The position numbers and the translations under genes were made by a program. Below are positions 1-7,685 of a DNA stretch of 37,442 nucleotides, piece after piece. The notes under the pieces were generated by a model. It saw only the letters and a program-made list of their open reading frames with translations. It was not told where the DNA came from and searched no databases. Every line of letters begins with the position of its first letter. Position 1 is the first letter of the stretch. Origin of the DNA: an uncultured Lachnospiraceae bacterium (GTDB lineage: Bacteria; Bacillota; Clostridia; Lachnospirales; Lachnospiraceae); assembly GCA_910587955.1 (NCBI GenBank), contig CAJUNN010000025.1, positions 1 through 37,442 of the forward strand. The letters run 5' to 3'.

Positions 1-188
1 TCAAAATCATATCCATAATCATCATGTCCTTTCATTTAATTCTATCAATAGCATAAAGGATATTTTTGAAGATTTCATAAAGAAAATGGAATTTTGATGA
101 GAAAGCAAAAGGAATTATTTAAGTCAATATATAGAACTATGTAGACATGTCCAAAAAGAAAGGTGAACGGTAAAATGTAATAGGGTGA
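1..188. other. AT-rich intergenic DNA, no gene seen
   Basis: This stretch is clearly richer in A and T than the rest of the window and contains no credible coding frame. It leads into the XRE regulator that starts at 189. Such composition fits either a long regulatory region or the edge of acquired DNA. I see no tRNA, inverted repeat with a T-run, or confident promoter in it. Confidence 0.5.
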
Positions 189-572
189 ATGAATATCACA
201 AAAAGACCAGTACCACGATACGAATTTAAGGTTTTTGGGGAAGCAATCAAGACAGCCCGGAAAGGGCGCAAGGAGAGCCGGAAAAAGGTATGCGACGAAA
301 TGTATATATCCCCGCGCTACCTTGCGAATATTGAGAATAAGGGGCAGCACCCCAGCTTACAGATATTCTTTGAGCTTATGCTGCGTTACAATATCTCGGT
401 AGACCAATTCCTTTTGGAGCAGCCCGCCGGGAAGAATACCCAGCGGCGGCAGCTTGACGCTCTGCTGGACGATATGAGCGATACGGGAATACGGATAGTC
501 ACCGCCACGCGCGGGAGAGCGCAGAGATTGAAGGTGAGAGAGGATAACCGCTGTCCGGCTAAAATTGAATAG
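189..572 (+). CDS. XRE-family helix-turn-helix regulator (conjugative-element type)
   Basis: A 127-residue protein with an HTH_3/XRE domain at about residues 15-75; the recognition region reads VCDEMYISPRYLANIENKG. The pattern (FGEAIKxARKxRKESRKKV ... SVDQFL) is what I know from small regulators carried on integrative and conjugative elements of gut clostridia, so this is probably a mobile-element gene or its remnant. The body ends in the usual QRRQLDALLDxMSDxGIRIVTAT. After that the tail is basic and unlike the family's short acidic end, which suggests a late frameshift near base 510. A purine-rich stretch (agggtg, 182-187) sits very close to the ATG, so translation may be weak. Targets are unknown. 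A terminator follows at 584-618. Confidence 0.75.
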   Translation: MNITKRPVPRYEFKVFGEAIKTARKGRKESRKKVCDEMYISPRYLANIENKGQHPSLQIFFELMLRYNISVDQFLLEQPAGKNTQRRQLDALLDDMSDTGIRIVTATRGRAQRLKVREDNRCPAKIE

Positions 573-583
573 GAACTAAGAAG

Positions 584-618
584 CGTTGCAATTTATTCAG
601 TTGCAGCGTTTTTCTTTT
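584..618 (+). terminator. Rho-independent terminator after the XRE gene
   Basis: An 8-bp stem (cgttgcaa at 584-591 with ttgcagcg at 601-608, one G-U pair) is followed directly by a T-rich run. It lies 11 bases behind the XRE stop codon and separates that gene from the GH1 remnant. Confidence 0.65.
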
Positions 619-683
619 GCGGAAATTCGCCAAATCAGACATTCCCGGTGTTGTAGGTAATAGGAAGAACTTTCGTAACAAGC

Positions 684-1058
684 ATAGGCCTGCGGTATCT
701 GATGAATTTTGTCTACCGGAAATACCAGAAACCGATTATCATCTGTGAAAACGGACTGGGAGCAGCGGATGAGGTTTCTGAAACGGGAGAGATCCAGGAC
801 GATTACCGGATTGATTATCTGCGAAAGCATTTGGGGCAGTTAAAGAAGGCGGTTCTGGAAGACGGCGTGGAATGCTTCGGATATTTGATGTGGGGGCCCA
901 TTGACCTGGTAAGCGCCACCACCGGAGAGATGAAGAAGCGCTATGGGTTTATTTATGTAGATAAGCACGACGACGGCTCCGGGGATTTGTCAAGAAAGCC
1001 GAAAGCCTCCTATTATTGGTATAAAGAGATGATTGCATCAAATGGAGAAAATCTGTAG
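684..1058 (+). pseudogene. C-terminal fragment of a GH1 (6-phospho-)beta-glucosidase
   Basis: The frame encodes only the last ~120 residues of a glycoside hydrolase family 1 enzyme that is normally about 460-480 residues long. It contains the nucleophile motif IICENGLG (catalytic Glu), the DDYRIDYLRKHL segment, GYLMWGPIDLVS, and the KRYGFIYVD block. The S...KKRYG pattern is typical of 6-phospho-beta-glucosidases, which hydrolyse sugars imported by PTS. Homology can be followed upstream of the first ATG (702) to about 684 (IGLRYL) and then stops; an in-frame stop lies at 654-656. The acid/base Glu (TxNEP) and two thirds of the barrel are missing, so it cannot be active. It looks like the stump left by a deletion or insertion. 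Confidence 0.85.
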
Positions 1059-1097
1059 CATCAAATAGAAAATCCTCCCAAACCCTCAAAACAACAC

Positions 1098-1126
1098 TTG
1101 CCACAGCCTCAAAACTTGTGTACAAT
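1098..1126 (+). promoter_or_regulatory. Putative sigma-A promoter of fprA
   Basis: A -35 TTGCCA (1098-1103) and a -10 TACAAT (1121-1126) are separated by 17 bp. They sit about 45 bp upstream of the fprA start, which has a strong gaggagg ribosome binding site. Confidence 0.6.
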
Positions 1127-1170
1127 CAAGACTGGTAAGATATGTATGAAGAGTACGAGGAGGCAAGAGA

Positions 1171-2337
1171 ATGAAAGACAAAAAGATTACGGATTCTATC
1201 TATTATGTAGGTGCAGACGATAAAACCATTGACCTGTTTGAGAGCCAGTACGTGGTTCCGAACGGGGTTTCATACAATTCCTATGTGATTCTGGATGAAA
1301 AGATTGCTGTGATGGACACGGTGGACCCAAGAGCCGGGGAGGAATGGCTTGCGCAGATTGAAGAAGTTCTGGCAGGCCGTACCCCCGGCTACTTGGTGAT
1401 CTCCCATCTGGAACCGGATCATGCAGGCAATATTCAGAAAATTGCGGAGAAATACCCGGACATGCAGCTGGTAGGCAATCCCAAAACCTTTGCCATGCTG
1501 CCCCAGTTCTTTGACATGGATGTGTCCGGCCGCTGCGTGACCGTGAAGGAAGGGGATACCTTGAGCTTAGGAAGCCATACCCTGACCTTTGTGATGGCCC
1601 CCATGGTCCACTGGCCGGAGGTTATGGTGGCGTATGAATCTTCCGAGAAAGTGCTCTTTTCCGCCGACGGCTTCGGCAAGTTCGGGGCCCTGGATGCCAA
1701 GGAAGCGTGGGTGGATGAAGCCAGACGCTACTATATTAATATAGTAGGAAAGTACGGAGCCCAGGTCCAGGCCCTTCTGAAAAAGGCGGCGGCCCTGGAT
1801 ATTGCCGTGATCTGTCCCCTGCACGGGCCCGTCCTTAGGGAGAACCTGGGATACTATCTGGAGAAATACAATACCTGGAGCAGCTATGAGCCGGAGGAGA
1901 AAGGGATTGTCATTGCCTATGCCTCCATCCACGGAAATACGGCCAAAGCCGCCAGAAAGCTGGCCTCCATGCTGGAAGAGCGGACGGACCTTCCGGTGAA
2001 GGTCTACGATCTGGCCCGGGCGGACATGCCTACGGTGGTGGCGGAGGCCTTCCGCTATGACCGGCTGGTGCTGGCGGCGGCCAGCTATGACGGAGGCGTC
2101 TTCCCCTGTATGGAAGATTTTCTTCATCACCTGAAGGCAAAGACCTACCGGAACCGGAAGGCGGGACTTTTAGAGAACGGTACCTGGGCGCCCAGCGCAG
2201 CCCGGACCATGCGCGGGATTTTGGAAGAGATGAAGGGAATTACCCTCTGTGAGAAGGTGGTCTCCATCCGTTCCACCTTAAAGGAGAGCGATGAGGCGGA
2301 GCTGGCGGCTCTGGCGGAGGAGCTTCTGTCAGAATAA
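1171..2337 (+). CDS. fprA: Flavodiiron protein (FprA-type, O2/NO reductase)
   Basis: A 388-residue flavodiiron protein. The N-terminal metallo-beta-lactamase-like half carries the diiron ligands: H79, E81, D83 and H84 in SHLEPDHAGN, H147 in MVHWPE, D166 in LFSADGFG, and H218 in ICPLHGP. The C-terminal half (from about residue 246) is a flavodoxin domain with the FMN-binding loop AYASIHGNTAKAA. Proteins of this family reduce O2 to water or NO to N2O in the cytoplasm of anaerobes, with electrons normally delivered by rubredoxin. No rubredoxin or other domain is fused here and no rubredoxin gene is adjacent. The length is normal for the family. It appears to be transcribed from its own promoter, and a hairpin (2347-2381) lies behind it. 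Whether O2 or NO is the physiological substrate cannot be told from the sequence. Confidence 0.95.
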   Translation: MKDKKITDSIYYVGADDKTIDLFESQYVVPNGVSYNSYVILDEKIAVMDTVDPRAGEEWLAQIEEVLAGRTPGYLVISHLEPDHAGNIQKIAEKYPDMQLVGNPKTFAMLPQFFDMDVSGRCVTVKEGDTLSLGSHTLTFVMAPMVHWPEVMVAYESSEKVLFSADGFGKFGALDAKEAWVDEARRYYINIVGKYGAQVQALLKKAAALDIAVICPLHGPVLRENLGYYLEKYNTWSSYEPEEKGIVIAYASIHGNTAKAARKLASMLEERTDLPVKVYDLARADMPTVVAEAFRYDRLVLAAASYDGGVFPCMEDFLHHLKAKTYRNRKAGLLENGTWAPSAARTMRGILEEMKGITLCEKVVSIRSTLKESDEAELAALAEELLSE

Positions 2338-2346
2338 GCAATAGCA

Positions 2347-2387
2347 GCATCCCTTCGCGCCGGCACAGGGCAAAGGGATGCGCAACT
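2347..2387 (+). repeat. Palindromic intergenic element behind fprA
   Basis: gcatccctt (2347-2355) and aagggatgc (2373-2381) form a perfect 9-bp stem with a 17-base loop. No T-run follows, so it is not a classical terminator. Its right end, GATGCGCAACT (2377-2387), matches the core of the short repeats found before livF, uppS and the second feoA, so it is probably a diverged member of that family. Confidence 0.5.
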
Positions 2388-2419
2388 TTAAATAAAAGTT
2401 TGAAATAAAGGGGAACTTT

Positions 2420-3403
2420 ATGGAACAAATAGAAGACAAAAAACAGTTTGCGGTATTGATTGATTCCGACAATATCAGCGCCAAGTATGCCTCCAGCATT
2501 TTCAATGAGATAGAAAATTACGGCTATGCGTCCTTCCGGCGAATCTACGGGAACTGGTCCAAAGGCAGCGGATGGAAGGAGGAGATCCTTCTGGAAAATT
2601 CCATCACTCCAGTCCAGCAGTTCGCCTACACCACCGGGAAGAATGCCACGGATATGGCCATGGTCATTGATGCCATGGACATTCTCTATTCAGGAAAAGT
2701 GGACGGTTTCTGCCTGGTCACAAGTGACAGCGATTTCACCCGGCTTGCCATGCGGCTGCGGGAAGAAAATATGTACGTCATCGGCATGGGAGAATCCAAG
2801 ACGCCCATGGCCCTTACCAAAGCCTGCAATAAGTTTATCCATCTAAATCTGATCAGCAAGCAGATGAACGATATGGAAAATTCCGGGGAAACGGGAGCTT
2901 CCGGCAGCCCGGGGAGAAAGGGAAGCCGGGCAGAGGAGGAACATGGAAGCGGCGTCACGCCTCTTTCCCAGATCGAGGACGCCGTTATCTCCTTTATCAA
3001 CGATAACGAGAATAAGGGGAAAATCACCTATCTGGGAGAGATCGGAAGCCGCTTGAATGATAAATTTACGGACTTTGACGTGCGGAATTACGGATATACC
3101 AAGCTGGTGGTCTTTCTGCAGGATACCTGTCCCCGTCTCTCCCTCTATAAGATAGATTCAGCCTATGCGGTTGGACTGGGGGGACATCTGGACCGGCAGA
3201 AGCTGGAGAAGGAAATTCTGATGTTTATCCGGGAAAATAACGGGCAGATTGAGAACCTTTCCCTGGTCTATGAGGAAATCCATAAGAAGCATCCGGGCTT
3301 TGATTTGAAGGACTATGGATACAGCCGCCTTTCCAGCTTCTTAAGGAGCATCCGGCAGCTCTCGGTGTGCGGAAACAGCGTCAGTATCCGTGAACGGAAA
3401 TAA
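2420..3403 (+). CDS. NYN-domain putative ribonuclease with two OST-HTH/LOTUS domains
   Basis: A 327-residue protein. Residues ~8-145 form a NYN (PIN-like, LabA/limkain type) domain; the acidic residues expected to bind metal are visible in AVLIDSDN (D15, D17), ATDMAMVIDAMD (D78, D84) and LVTSDSDF (D103, D105). After a low-complexity linker rich in G, S and E (~150-178) come two OST-HTH/LOTUS-like domains, about 181-244 and 258-323. Both carry the same signature, DVRNYGYTKLVVFL and DLKDYGYSRLSSFL. NYN proteins are thought to be endoribonucleases and LOTUS domains bind RNA, often G-rich or structured, so RNA processing or decay is the inferred role; the target is unknown. It is preceded by ggggaac close to the ATG. 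No partner gene is apparent. Confidence 0.85.
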   Translation: MEQIEDKKQFAVLIDSDNISAKYASSIFNEIENYGYASFRRIYGNWSKGSGWKEEILLENSITPVQQFAYTTGKNATDMAMVIDAMDILYSGKVDGFCLVTSDSDFTRLAMRLREENMYVIGMGESKTPMALTKACNKFIHLNLISKQMNDMENSGETGASGSPGRKGSRAEEEHGSGVTPLSQIEDAVISFINDNENKGKITYLGEIGSRLNDKFTDFDVRNYGYTKLVVFLQDTCPRLSLYKIDSAYAVGLGGHLDRQKLEKEILMFIRENNGQIENLSLVYEEIHKKHPGFDLKDYGYSRLSSFLRSIRQLSVCGNSVSIRERK

Positions 3404-3406
3404 TTT

Positions 3407-3459
3407 ATCACTTTCCTGTGAAAAAGTGATTGACAAAATTATTTCTCTGGGAGTAATAT
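3407..3459 (+). promoter_or_regulatory. Promoter of the amino-acid ABC operon with an overlapping palindrome
   Basis: A consensus -35 TTGACA (3430-3435) and a -10 TAATAT (3454-3459) are 18 bp apart. Immediately upstream, ATCACTTT (3407-3414) and AAAGTGAT (3423-3430) form a perfect 8-bp inverted repeat whose right arm abuts the -35 box. With no T-run behind it, it is better explained as an operator than as a terminator for the preceding gene. Confidence 0.6.
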
Positions 3460-3511
3460 AAAGAACGATATAGAAATCTTATATCAATCGAAGATAAAAG
3501 GAGGAAACATT

Positions 3512-4738
3512 ATGAAAAAGGCATTAAGCTTACTGCTGGTATGCGCGATGACTTTCTCCCTGGCTGCATGCGGCAGCAAGGAAGAGGGAACCACGGCGCC
3601 GGCGGAAAACAACAACCAGACAGAAACAGGAACAGACGCAGAAGCACCGGCAGATAAGCCGGCGGCCGACGGCGGAGCCGTATTTAAGATCGGCGGCATC
3701 GGACCTACCACCGGAGGAGCATCTGCATACGGAATTGCCGTGCAGAGAGGAATGGAGATTGCAGTTGAGGAGATCAACGCAGCCGGCGGAGCCAACGGTG
3801 TTCAGCTTGAGCTGAATTTCCAGGACGACGAGCATGATCCGGAGAAATCCGTAAACGCGTACAATACCCTGAAAGACTGGGGAATGCAGATGCTGATCGG
3901 AAGCGTTACTTCCAATCCCTGCATTGCGGTAGGCGAGGAGAGCAACAAGGACAATCTGTTCCAGCTCACCCCCTCCGGGACGGCTGTAAAGTGCGTACAG
4001 TATGACAACGCATTCCGTATGTGCTTCTCTGACCCCAACCAGGGCCTGGAGTCTGCAAAATACATCGGCGCAAATAAACTTGCTTCTAAGGTTGCCGTGA
4101 TTTACGACAGCTCCGATCCCTACTCCGTAGGAATCTATGAGGCATTCCGCGCAGAGGCTGCCAACCAGAATATTGAGATTGTGGAGGCCCAGGCGTTTAC
4201 CGCAGACAGCAAGACAGACTTCTCCGTGCAGGTACAGAAGGCGAAGGATGCAGGGGCAGAGCTTCTGTACATGCCCTTCTACTATACCGAGGCGTCCCTG
4301 GTGCTGGCAGAGTGCAGCAAACAGAGCTACACTCCCGTATTCTTTGGCGTAGACGGAATGGACGGAATCCTTTCCGTAGAGAATTTTGATGCTTCTCTGG
4401 CCGAGAATCTGATGTACATGGCTCCCTTCGTTGCCAACTCTGACGATGAGATGGTAAAGAGCTTCGTTACAAAATATCAGGAATCCTATAACGAGATTCC
4501 GAACCAATTTGCGGCAGACGCTTATGACTGTGTGTACGTGTTAAAGGCAGCCATCGAGCAGGCAGGCGTGACTCCGGACATGGAGGCATCCGCTATCTGT
4601 GATGCCCTGAAAGAGGCTATGACTGGCATTACCTATGACGGAATCACCGGCAAAGGAATCAGCTGGGAGGCAAACGGAGAGCCCAACAAGGCTCCGCTGG
4701 TTGTACAGATTCAGAACGGCGAGGGCGTTGCCCTGTAA
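3512..4738 (+). CDS. livJ: ABC transporter substrate-binding lipoprotein (branched-chain amino acid type)
   Basis: A 408-residue periplasmic-binding-protein type I of the LivJ/LivK family (Peripla_BP_6). It starts with a lipoprotein signal peptide; the lipobox LAAC places the lipidated cysteine at residue 20. A linker rich in E, T, N and A (~22-53) tethers the domain to the membrane. The bilobed ligand domain begins at FKIGGIGPTTGGASAYG and includes NGVQLELNFQDDEHDPEKSVNAYNTL. It should capture an amino acid outside the membrane and deliver it to LivHMGF encoded downstream. Ligand identity (Leu/Ile/Val or another small amino acid) cannot be read from the sequence. A strong aaggagg-type ribosome binding site precedes the ATG, and a terminator follows directly, consistent with a higher transcript level for the binding protein than for the permeases. 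Confidence 0.93.
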   Translation: MKKALSLLLVCAMTFSLAACGSKEEGTTAPAENNNQTETGTDAEAPADKPAADGGAVFKIGGIGPTTGGASAYGIAVQRGMEIAVEEINAAGGANGVQLELNFQDDEHDPEKSVNAYNTLKDWGMQMLIGSVTSNPCIAVGEESNKDNLFQLTPSGTAVKCVQYDNAFRMCFSDPNQGLESAKYIGANKLASKVAVIYDSSDPYSVGIYEAFRAEAANQNIEIVEAQAFTADSKTDFSVQVQKAKDAGAELLYMPFYYTEASLVLAECSKQSYTPVFFGVDGMDGILSVENFDASLAENLMYMAPFVANSDDEMVKSFVTKYQESYNEIPNQFAADAYDCVYVLKAAIEQAGVTPDMEASAICDALKEAMTGITYDGITGKGISWEANGEPNKAPLVVQIQNGEGVAL

Positions 4739-4756
4739 TAAGTTGGAAAATCCAGG

Positions 4757-4788
4757 CAGAGGGGTCCTATGGGATCCCTCTGTTTTTG
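4757..4788 (+). terminator. Terminator between livJ and livH
   Basis: An 11-bp stem (cagaggggtcc 4757-4767 with ggatccctctg 4772-4782, one G-U pair), a 4-base loop and a T5 run. It lies inside the transport operon, so it probably reduces read-through from livJ into the permease genes. Confidence 0.85.
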
Positions 4789-4823
4789 TGAACGGCCATA
4801 CAGGTGCAGTTTCTATTTTCTGC

Positions 4824-4852
4824 TTGTGCAAGGTTCCTTTCTATGCTATAAT
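4824..4852 (+). promoter_or_regulatory. Putative internal promoter for livHMGF
   Basis: A -10 TATAAT (4847-4852) with the extended TG motif (tgctataat) lies 17 bp behind a poor -35, TTGTGC (4824-4829). It is downstream of the livJ terminator and about 45 bp upstream of livH. Confidence 0.6.
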
Positions 4853-4898
4853 ATATCGCAAATTGTGTAGACTTTAGAAGGATAAAGAGGTGTTATGT

Positions 4899-5783
4899 AT
4901 GATGGGATTCATATCCTACCTGGTAAATGGAATCAGCCTGGGGAGCGTATATGCGATTATTGCCCTGGGATACACCATGGTGTACGGTATTGCAAAGATG
5001 CTGAATTTTGCCCACGGCGATGTCATTATGATTGGGGGATTCGTAGTTTTTACGACGGTGAGCGGCATGGGCCTGCCGCCTGTGATTGGGATTCTGATCT
5101 CGGTAGCAGCCTGTACGGTGCTCGGCGTTGTGATCGAACGGATTGCCTATAAGCCTTTGCGGGGGGCTTCCAAGCTGGCAGTTTTGATTACGGCTATCGG
5201 AGTCAGCTATTTTCTGCAGAATGTGGCTCTTTTGATCTACGGGGCCAACACGAAGTCCTTTACATCCGTAGTGACCATACCGCCTCTTTCCCTGGCGGGC
5301 GGAGCGCTGGTTATCTCCGGGGAAACCATGGTTACCATTGCGGCCTGTATTGTGATTATGGCAGTCTTAAGCGCCTTTATTAAATATTCCAAGTCCGGCC
5401 GGGCGATGCTGGCCGTGTCTGAGGACAGCGGGGCAGCCCAGCTCATGGGCGTCAATGTAAATGCAACCATTGCCCTGACCTTTGCCATCGGCTCTGCCCT
5501 GGCAGCCATAGCAGGCGTTCTTTTGTGCTCCGCGTATCCGTCCCTGACTCCTTATACGGGAGCCATGCCCGGCATCAAGGCCTTTGTGGCGGCAGTATTC
5601 GGCGGCATCGGCTCCATTCCGGGAGCCTTTATCGGAGGAATCCTTCTGGGCGTGATTGAGATTCTGGGGAAAGCGTATATTTCCTCCCAGCTTGCGGATG
5701 CCATCGTGTTTGCCGTGCTGATTGTGGTGCTGCTGGTGAAACCTACGGGACTTTTGGGCCGGCAGATTCAGGAGAAGGTGTAG
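4899..5783 (+). CDS. livH: Branched-chain amino acid ABC transporter permease LivH
   Basis: A hydrophobic ~294-residue permease of the LivH family (BPD_transp_2) with about eight membrane segments. Recognisable blocks are GISLGSVYAIIALGYTMVYG, LNFAHGDVIMIGGF near the N terminus, and AFVAAVFGGIGSIPGAFIGG near the C terminus, where the contact with the ATPase is made. It forms the heterodimeric channel with LivM. The reading frame is open from a GTG at 4890, but I place the start at ATG 4899 because aaagagg (4884-4890) is then at normal distance; ATG 4902 is also possible. The following gene begins directly after the stop codon, indicating coupled translation. Confidence 0.92.
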   Translation: MMGFISYLVNGISLGSVYAIIALGYTMVYGIAKMLNFAHGDVIMIGGFVVFTTVSGMGLPPVIGILISVAACTVLGVVIERIAYKPLRGASKLAVLITAIGVSYFLQNVALLIYGANTKSFTSVVTIPPLSLAGGALVISGETMVTIAACIVIMAVLSAFIKYSKSGRAMLAVSEDSGAAQLMGVNVNATIALTFAIGSALAAIAGVLLCSAYPSLTPYTGAMPGIKAFVAAVFGGIGSIPGAFIGGILLGVIEILGKAYISSQLADAIVFAVLIVVLLVKPTGLLGRQIQEKV

Positions 5784-6869
5784 GTGGGAAAGATGAAGAA
5801 GAAAGTATGGAGTAAAAATACAAAGAGCAATCTCATTACATACGGGATTGTCATCGGGGCCTGGCTTGTGGTTGAGATTATGATGCGGGCGGGGATGCTT
5901 TCCAGCCTGCTGAAGGGGCTTCTGGTTCCCCTGTGTATGTATGTGATTCTGGCGGTTTCCCTGAACCTGACCGTAGGCATTTTGGGAGAGCTGAGTCTGG
6001 GACATGCAGGCTTTATGTGCGTGGGTGCTTTTTCCAGTGCGGTGTTTTCCAAGTGTATGGTGCAGGCCATTCCCGTATCAGGCCTCCGGTTTTTCCTGGC
6101 GATTCTGACCGGCGCCCTCTTTGCCGCTCTGTTCGGGTTTCTGGTAGGAATTCCGGTGCTGCGTTTAAAAGGAGACTACCTGGCCATTGTGACCCTGGCC
6201 TTTGGGGAGATTATTAAAAATGTAGTCAATGTTGTTTTCCTGGGCCGTGACAGCAGAGGATTTCATGTTTCCACGAAGGACGCCTTCGCCTTAAATCTGG
6301 AAGCGGACGGGGAGATGATTATCAACGGACCCCAGGGAGTCACAGGCACGCCCAACGATTCCACCTTTTTCATCGGCGTGGTGCTGATTCTGATTACGCT
6401 CTTTATTGTGATCAACCTGGTGAATTCCCGCACGGGCCGGGCCATTATGGCTATCCGGGACAACCGCATTGCAGCGGAGTCTGTGGGAATCAACATTACA
6501 AAATATAAGCTTTTGGCTTTCACGGTGTCTGCCTCTTTGGCGGGTGTGGCGGGTGTCCTCTACGCTCACAATCTTTCCACCCTGGCAGCCCAGCCTAAGA
6601 ACTTCGGCTACAACATGTCCATTATGATTCTGGTGTTTGTGGTCTTGGGCGGAATCGGCAATATCCGCGGCTCCATTATCGCGTCTGTGGTACTGACCCT
6701 TCTGCCGGAGATGCTGCGCAGCCTGAACGATTACCGGATGCTGATTTATGCGATCGTTCTGATTGCTACCATGATCTTCACCTCCAGCCCGGGCGGGCAG
6801 GCGTTCCGGGAGCGGTATTCCTTAAAGCAGCTCCTCGGGCAGAAAAAACAGACAAAGGAGGCGGAGTAA
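5784..6869 (+). CDS. livM: Branched-chain amino acid ABC transporter permease LivM
   Basis: A 361-residue LivM-family permease. The start is most likely the GTG abutting the livH stop, 9 bases behind aggag (5770-5774); ATG 5793 is an alternative. A short positively charged N terminus (KKKVWSKNTKSN) precedes some ten hydrophobic segments. Family blocks include LSLGHAGFMCVGAF, LRLKGDYLAIVTLAFGEI and ILVFVVLGGIGNIRGSIIAS. It pairs with LivH in the membrane. It is followed after one base by livG, so the genes are clearly one transcript. Confidence 0.92.
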   Translation: MGKMKKKVWSKNTKSNLITYGIVIGAWLVVEIMMRAGMLSSLLKGLLVPLCMYVILAVSLNLTVGILGELSLGHAGFMCVGAFSSAVFSKCMVQAIPVSGLRFFLAILTGALFAALFGFLVGIPVLRLKGDYLAIVTLAFGEIIKNVVNVVFLGRDSRGFHVSTKDAFALNLEADGEMIINGPQGVTGTPNDSTFFIGVVLILITLFIVINLVNSRTGRAIMAIRDNRIAAESVGINITKYKLLAFTVSASLAGVAGVLYAHNLSTLAAQPKNFGYNMSIMILVFVVLGGIGNIRGSIIASVVLTLLPEMLRSLNDYRMLIYAIVLIATMIFTSSPGGQAFRERYSLKQLLGQKKQTKEAE

Positions 6870-6870
6870 T

Positions 6871-7629
6871 ATGGCATTGCTGGAAGTAAAGGATTTGGGA
6901 ATTTCCTTCGGCGGCCTGCGGGCGGTGGACGATTTCCATATGACCATAGAACAGGGACAGCTCTACGGCCTTATCGGGCCCAACGGAGCTGGGAAAACTA
7001 CGGTGTTTAACCTTTTGACGGGGGTTTATAAGCCCACGGACGGCTATATCCTTCTGGACGGAGAAAATATTACCGGGAAGAAAACCATTGAGATCAACCA
7101 GCACGGCATAGCCCGGACCTTTCAGAATATCCGCCTGTTCGGGGAACTGACGGTGCTGGACAATGTGAAGGTGGGTCTTCACAACCACCACAAGTATTCT
7201 ACCCTGGCGGGAATCCTGCGTCTGCCTAAATATTATAAGGTGGAGAAGGAGATGGATGCCATAGCCATGGATCTCCTGAAAGTTTTTGAACTGGACGGGG
7301 AGGCGGATTACAAGGCTTCCAACCTGCCCTACGGCAAACAGCGGAAGCTGGAGATTGCCAGAGCCCTGGCTACGGATCCCAAGCTTCTTCTCTTAGATGA
7401 GCCTGCGGCGGGGATGAATCCCAACGAGACCCAGGAGCTGATGAATACCATCCGCTTTGTGCGGGATAAGTTCCAGATGACCATTCTTCTGATTGAGCAT
7501 GATATGAGGCTGGTGTCCGGGATCTGCGAGGAACTGACGGTTTTGAATTTCGGACAGATTCTGGCCCAGGGCGAGACCGGCGAAGTACTGAATGATCCGA
7601 AGGTCATTACTGCGTATTTGGGAGAATAG
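6871..7629 (+). CDS. livG: Branched-chain amino acid ABC transporter ATPase LivG
   Basis: A 252-residue cytoplasmic ATPase. Walker A is GPNGAGKTT (about residues 37-45), the signature region is the LivG-style LPYGKQRKLEIARAL, Walker B is LLLLDEP with AAGMNPNE behind it, and the switch His follows in LIEHDMRLV. The long insert after the Q-loop and the C-terminal GEVLNDPKVITAYLGE are characteristic of LivG. It should dimerise with LivF to drive uptake. ATG follows the livM stop by one base, with ggaggcgg as ribosome binding site. Confidence 0.95.
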   Translation: MALLEVKDLGISFGGLRAVDDFHMTIEQGQLYGLIGPNGAGKTTVFNLLTGVYKPTDGYILLDGENITGKKTIEINQHGIARTFQNIRLFGELTVLDNVKVGLHNHHKYSTLAGILRLPKYYKVEKEMDAIAMDLLKVFELDGEADYKASNLPYGKQRKLEIARALATDPKLLLLDEPAAGMNPNETQELMNTIRFVRDKFQMTILLIEHDMRLVSGICEELTVLNFGQILAQGETGEVLNDPKVITAYLGE

Positions 7630-7634
7630 GACAG

Positions 7635-7680
7635 CAGGAGCCCTGCTGGCAGGGCGGATGCGGGACTGGATATAGGAGGA
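7635..7680 (+). repeat. Short dispersed repeat copy before livF
   Basis: agcagg and cctgct form a small hairpin at the left, followed by ggcagggcggatgcgggact (7648-7667). This 20-mer is closely related to those before uppS and the second feoA. The ribosome binding site of livF (aggagg) follows within about ten bases. Confidence 0.55.
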
Positions 7681-7685
7681 GAGTT

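Noticed and set aside
3407..3430. Hairpin as a terminator for the NYN gene
   Set aside because: The stem lacks a T-run and its right arm abuts the -35 box of the next promoter, so an operator is a better reading.
3530..4507. A 325-codon open frame on the - strand opposite the substrate-binding protein gene
   Set aside because: It is the antisense shadow of livJ. The product is rich in Cys, Gly and Val with no recognisable domain, and it has no credible start signal.
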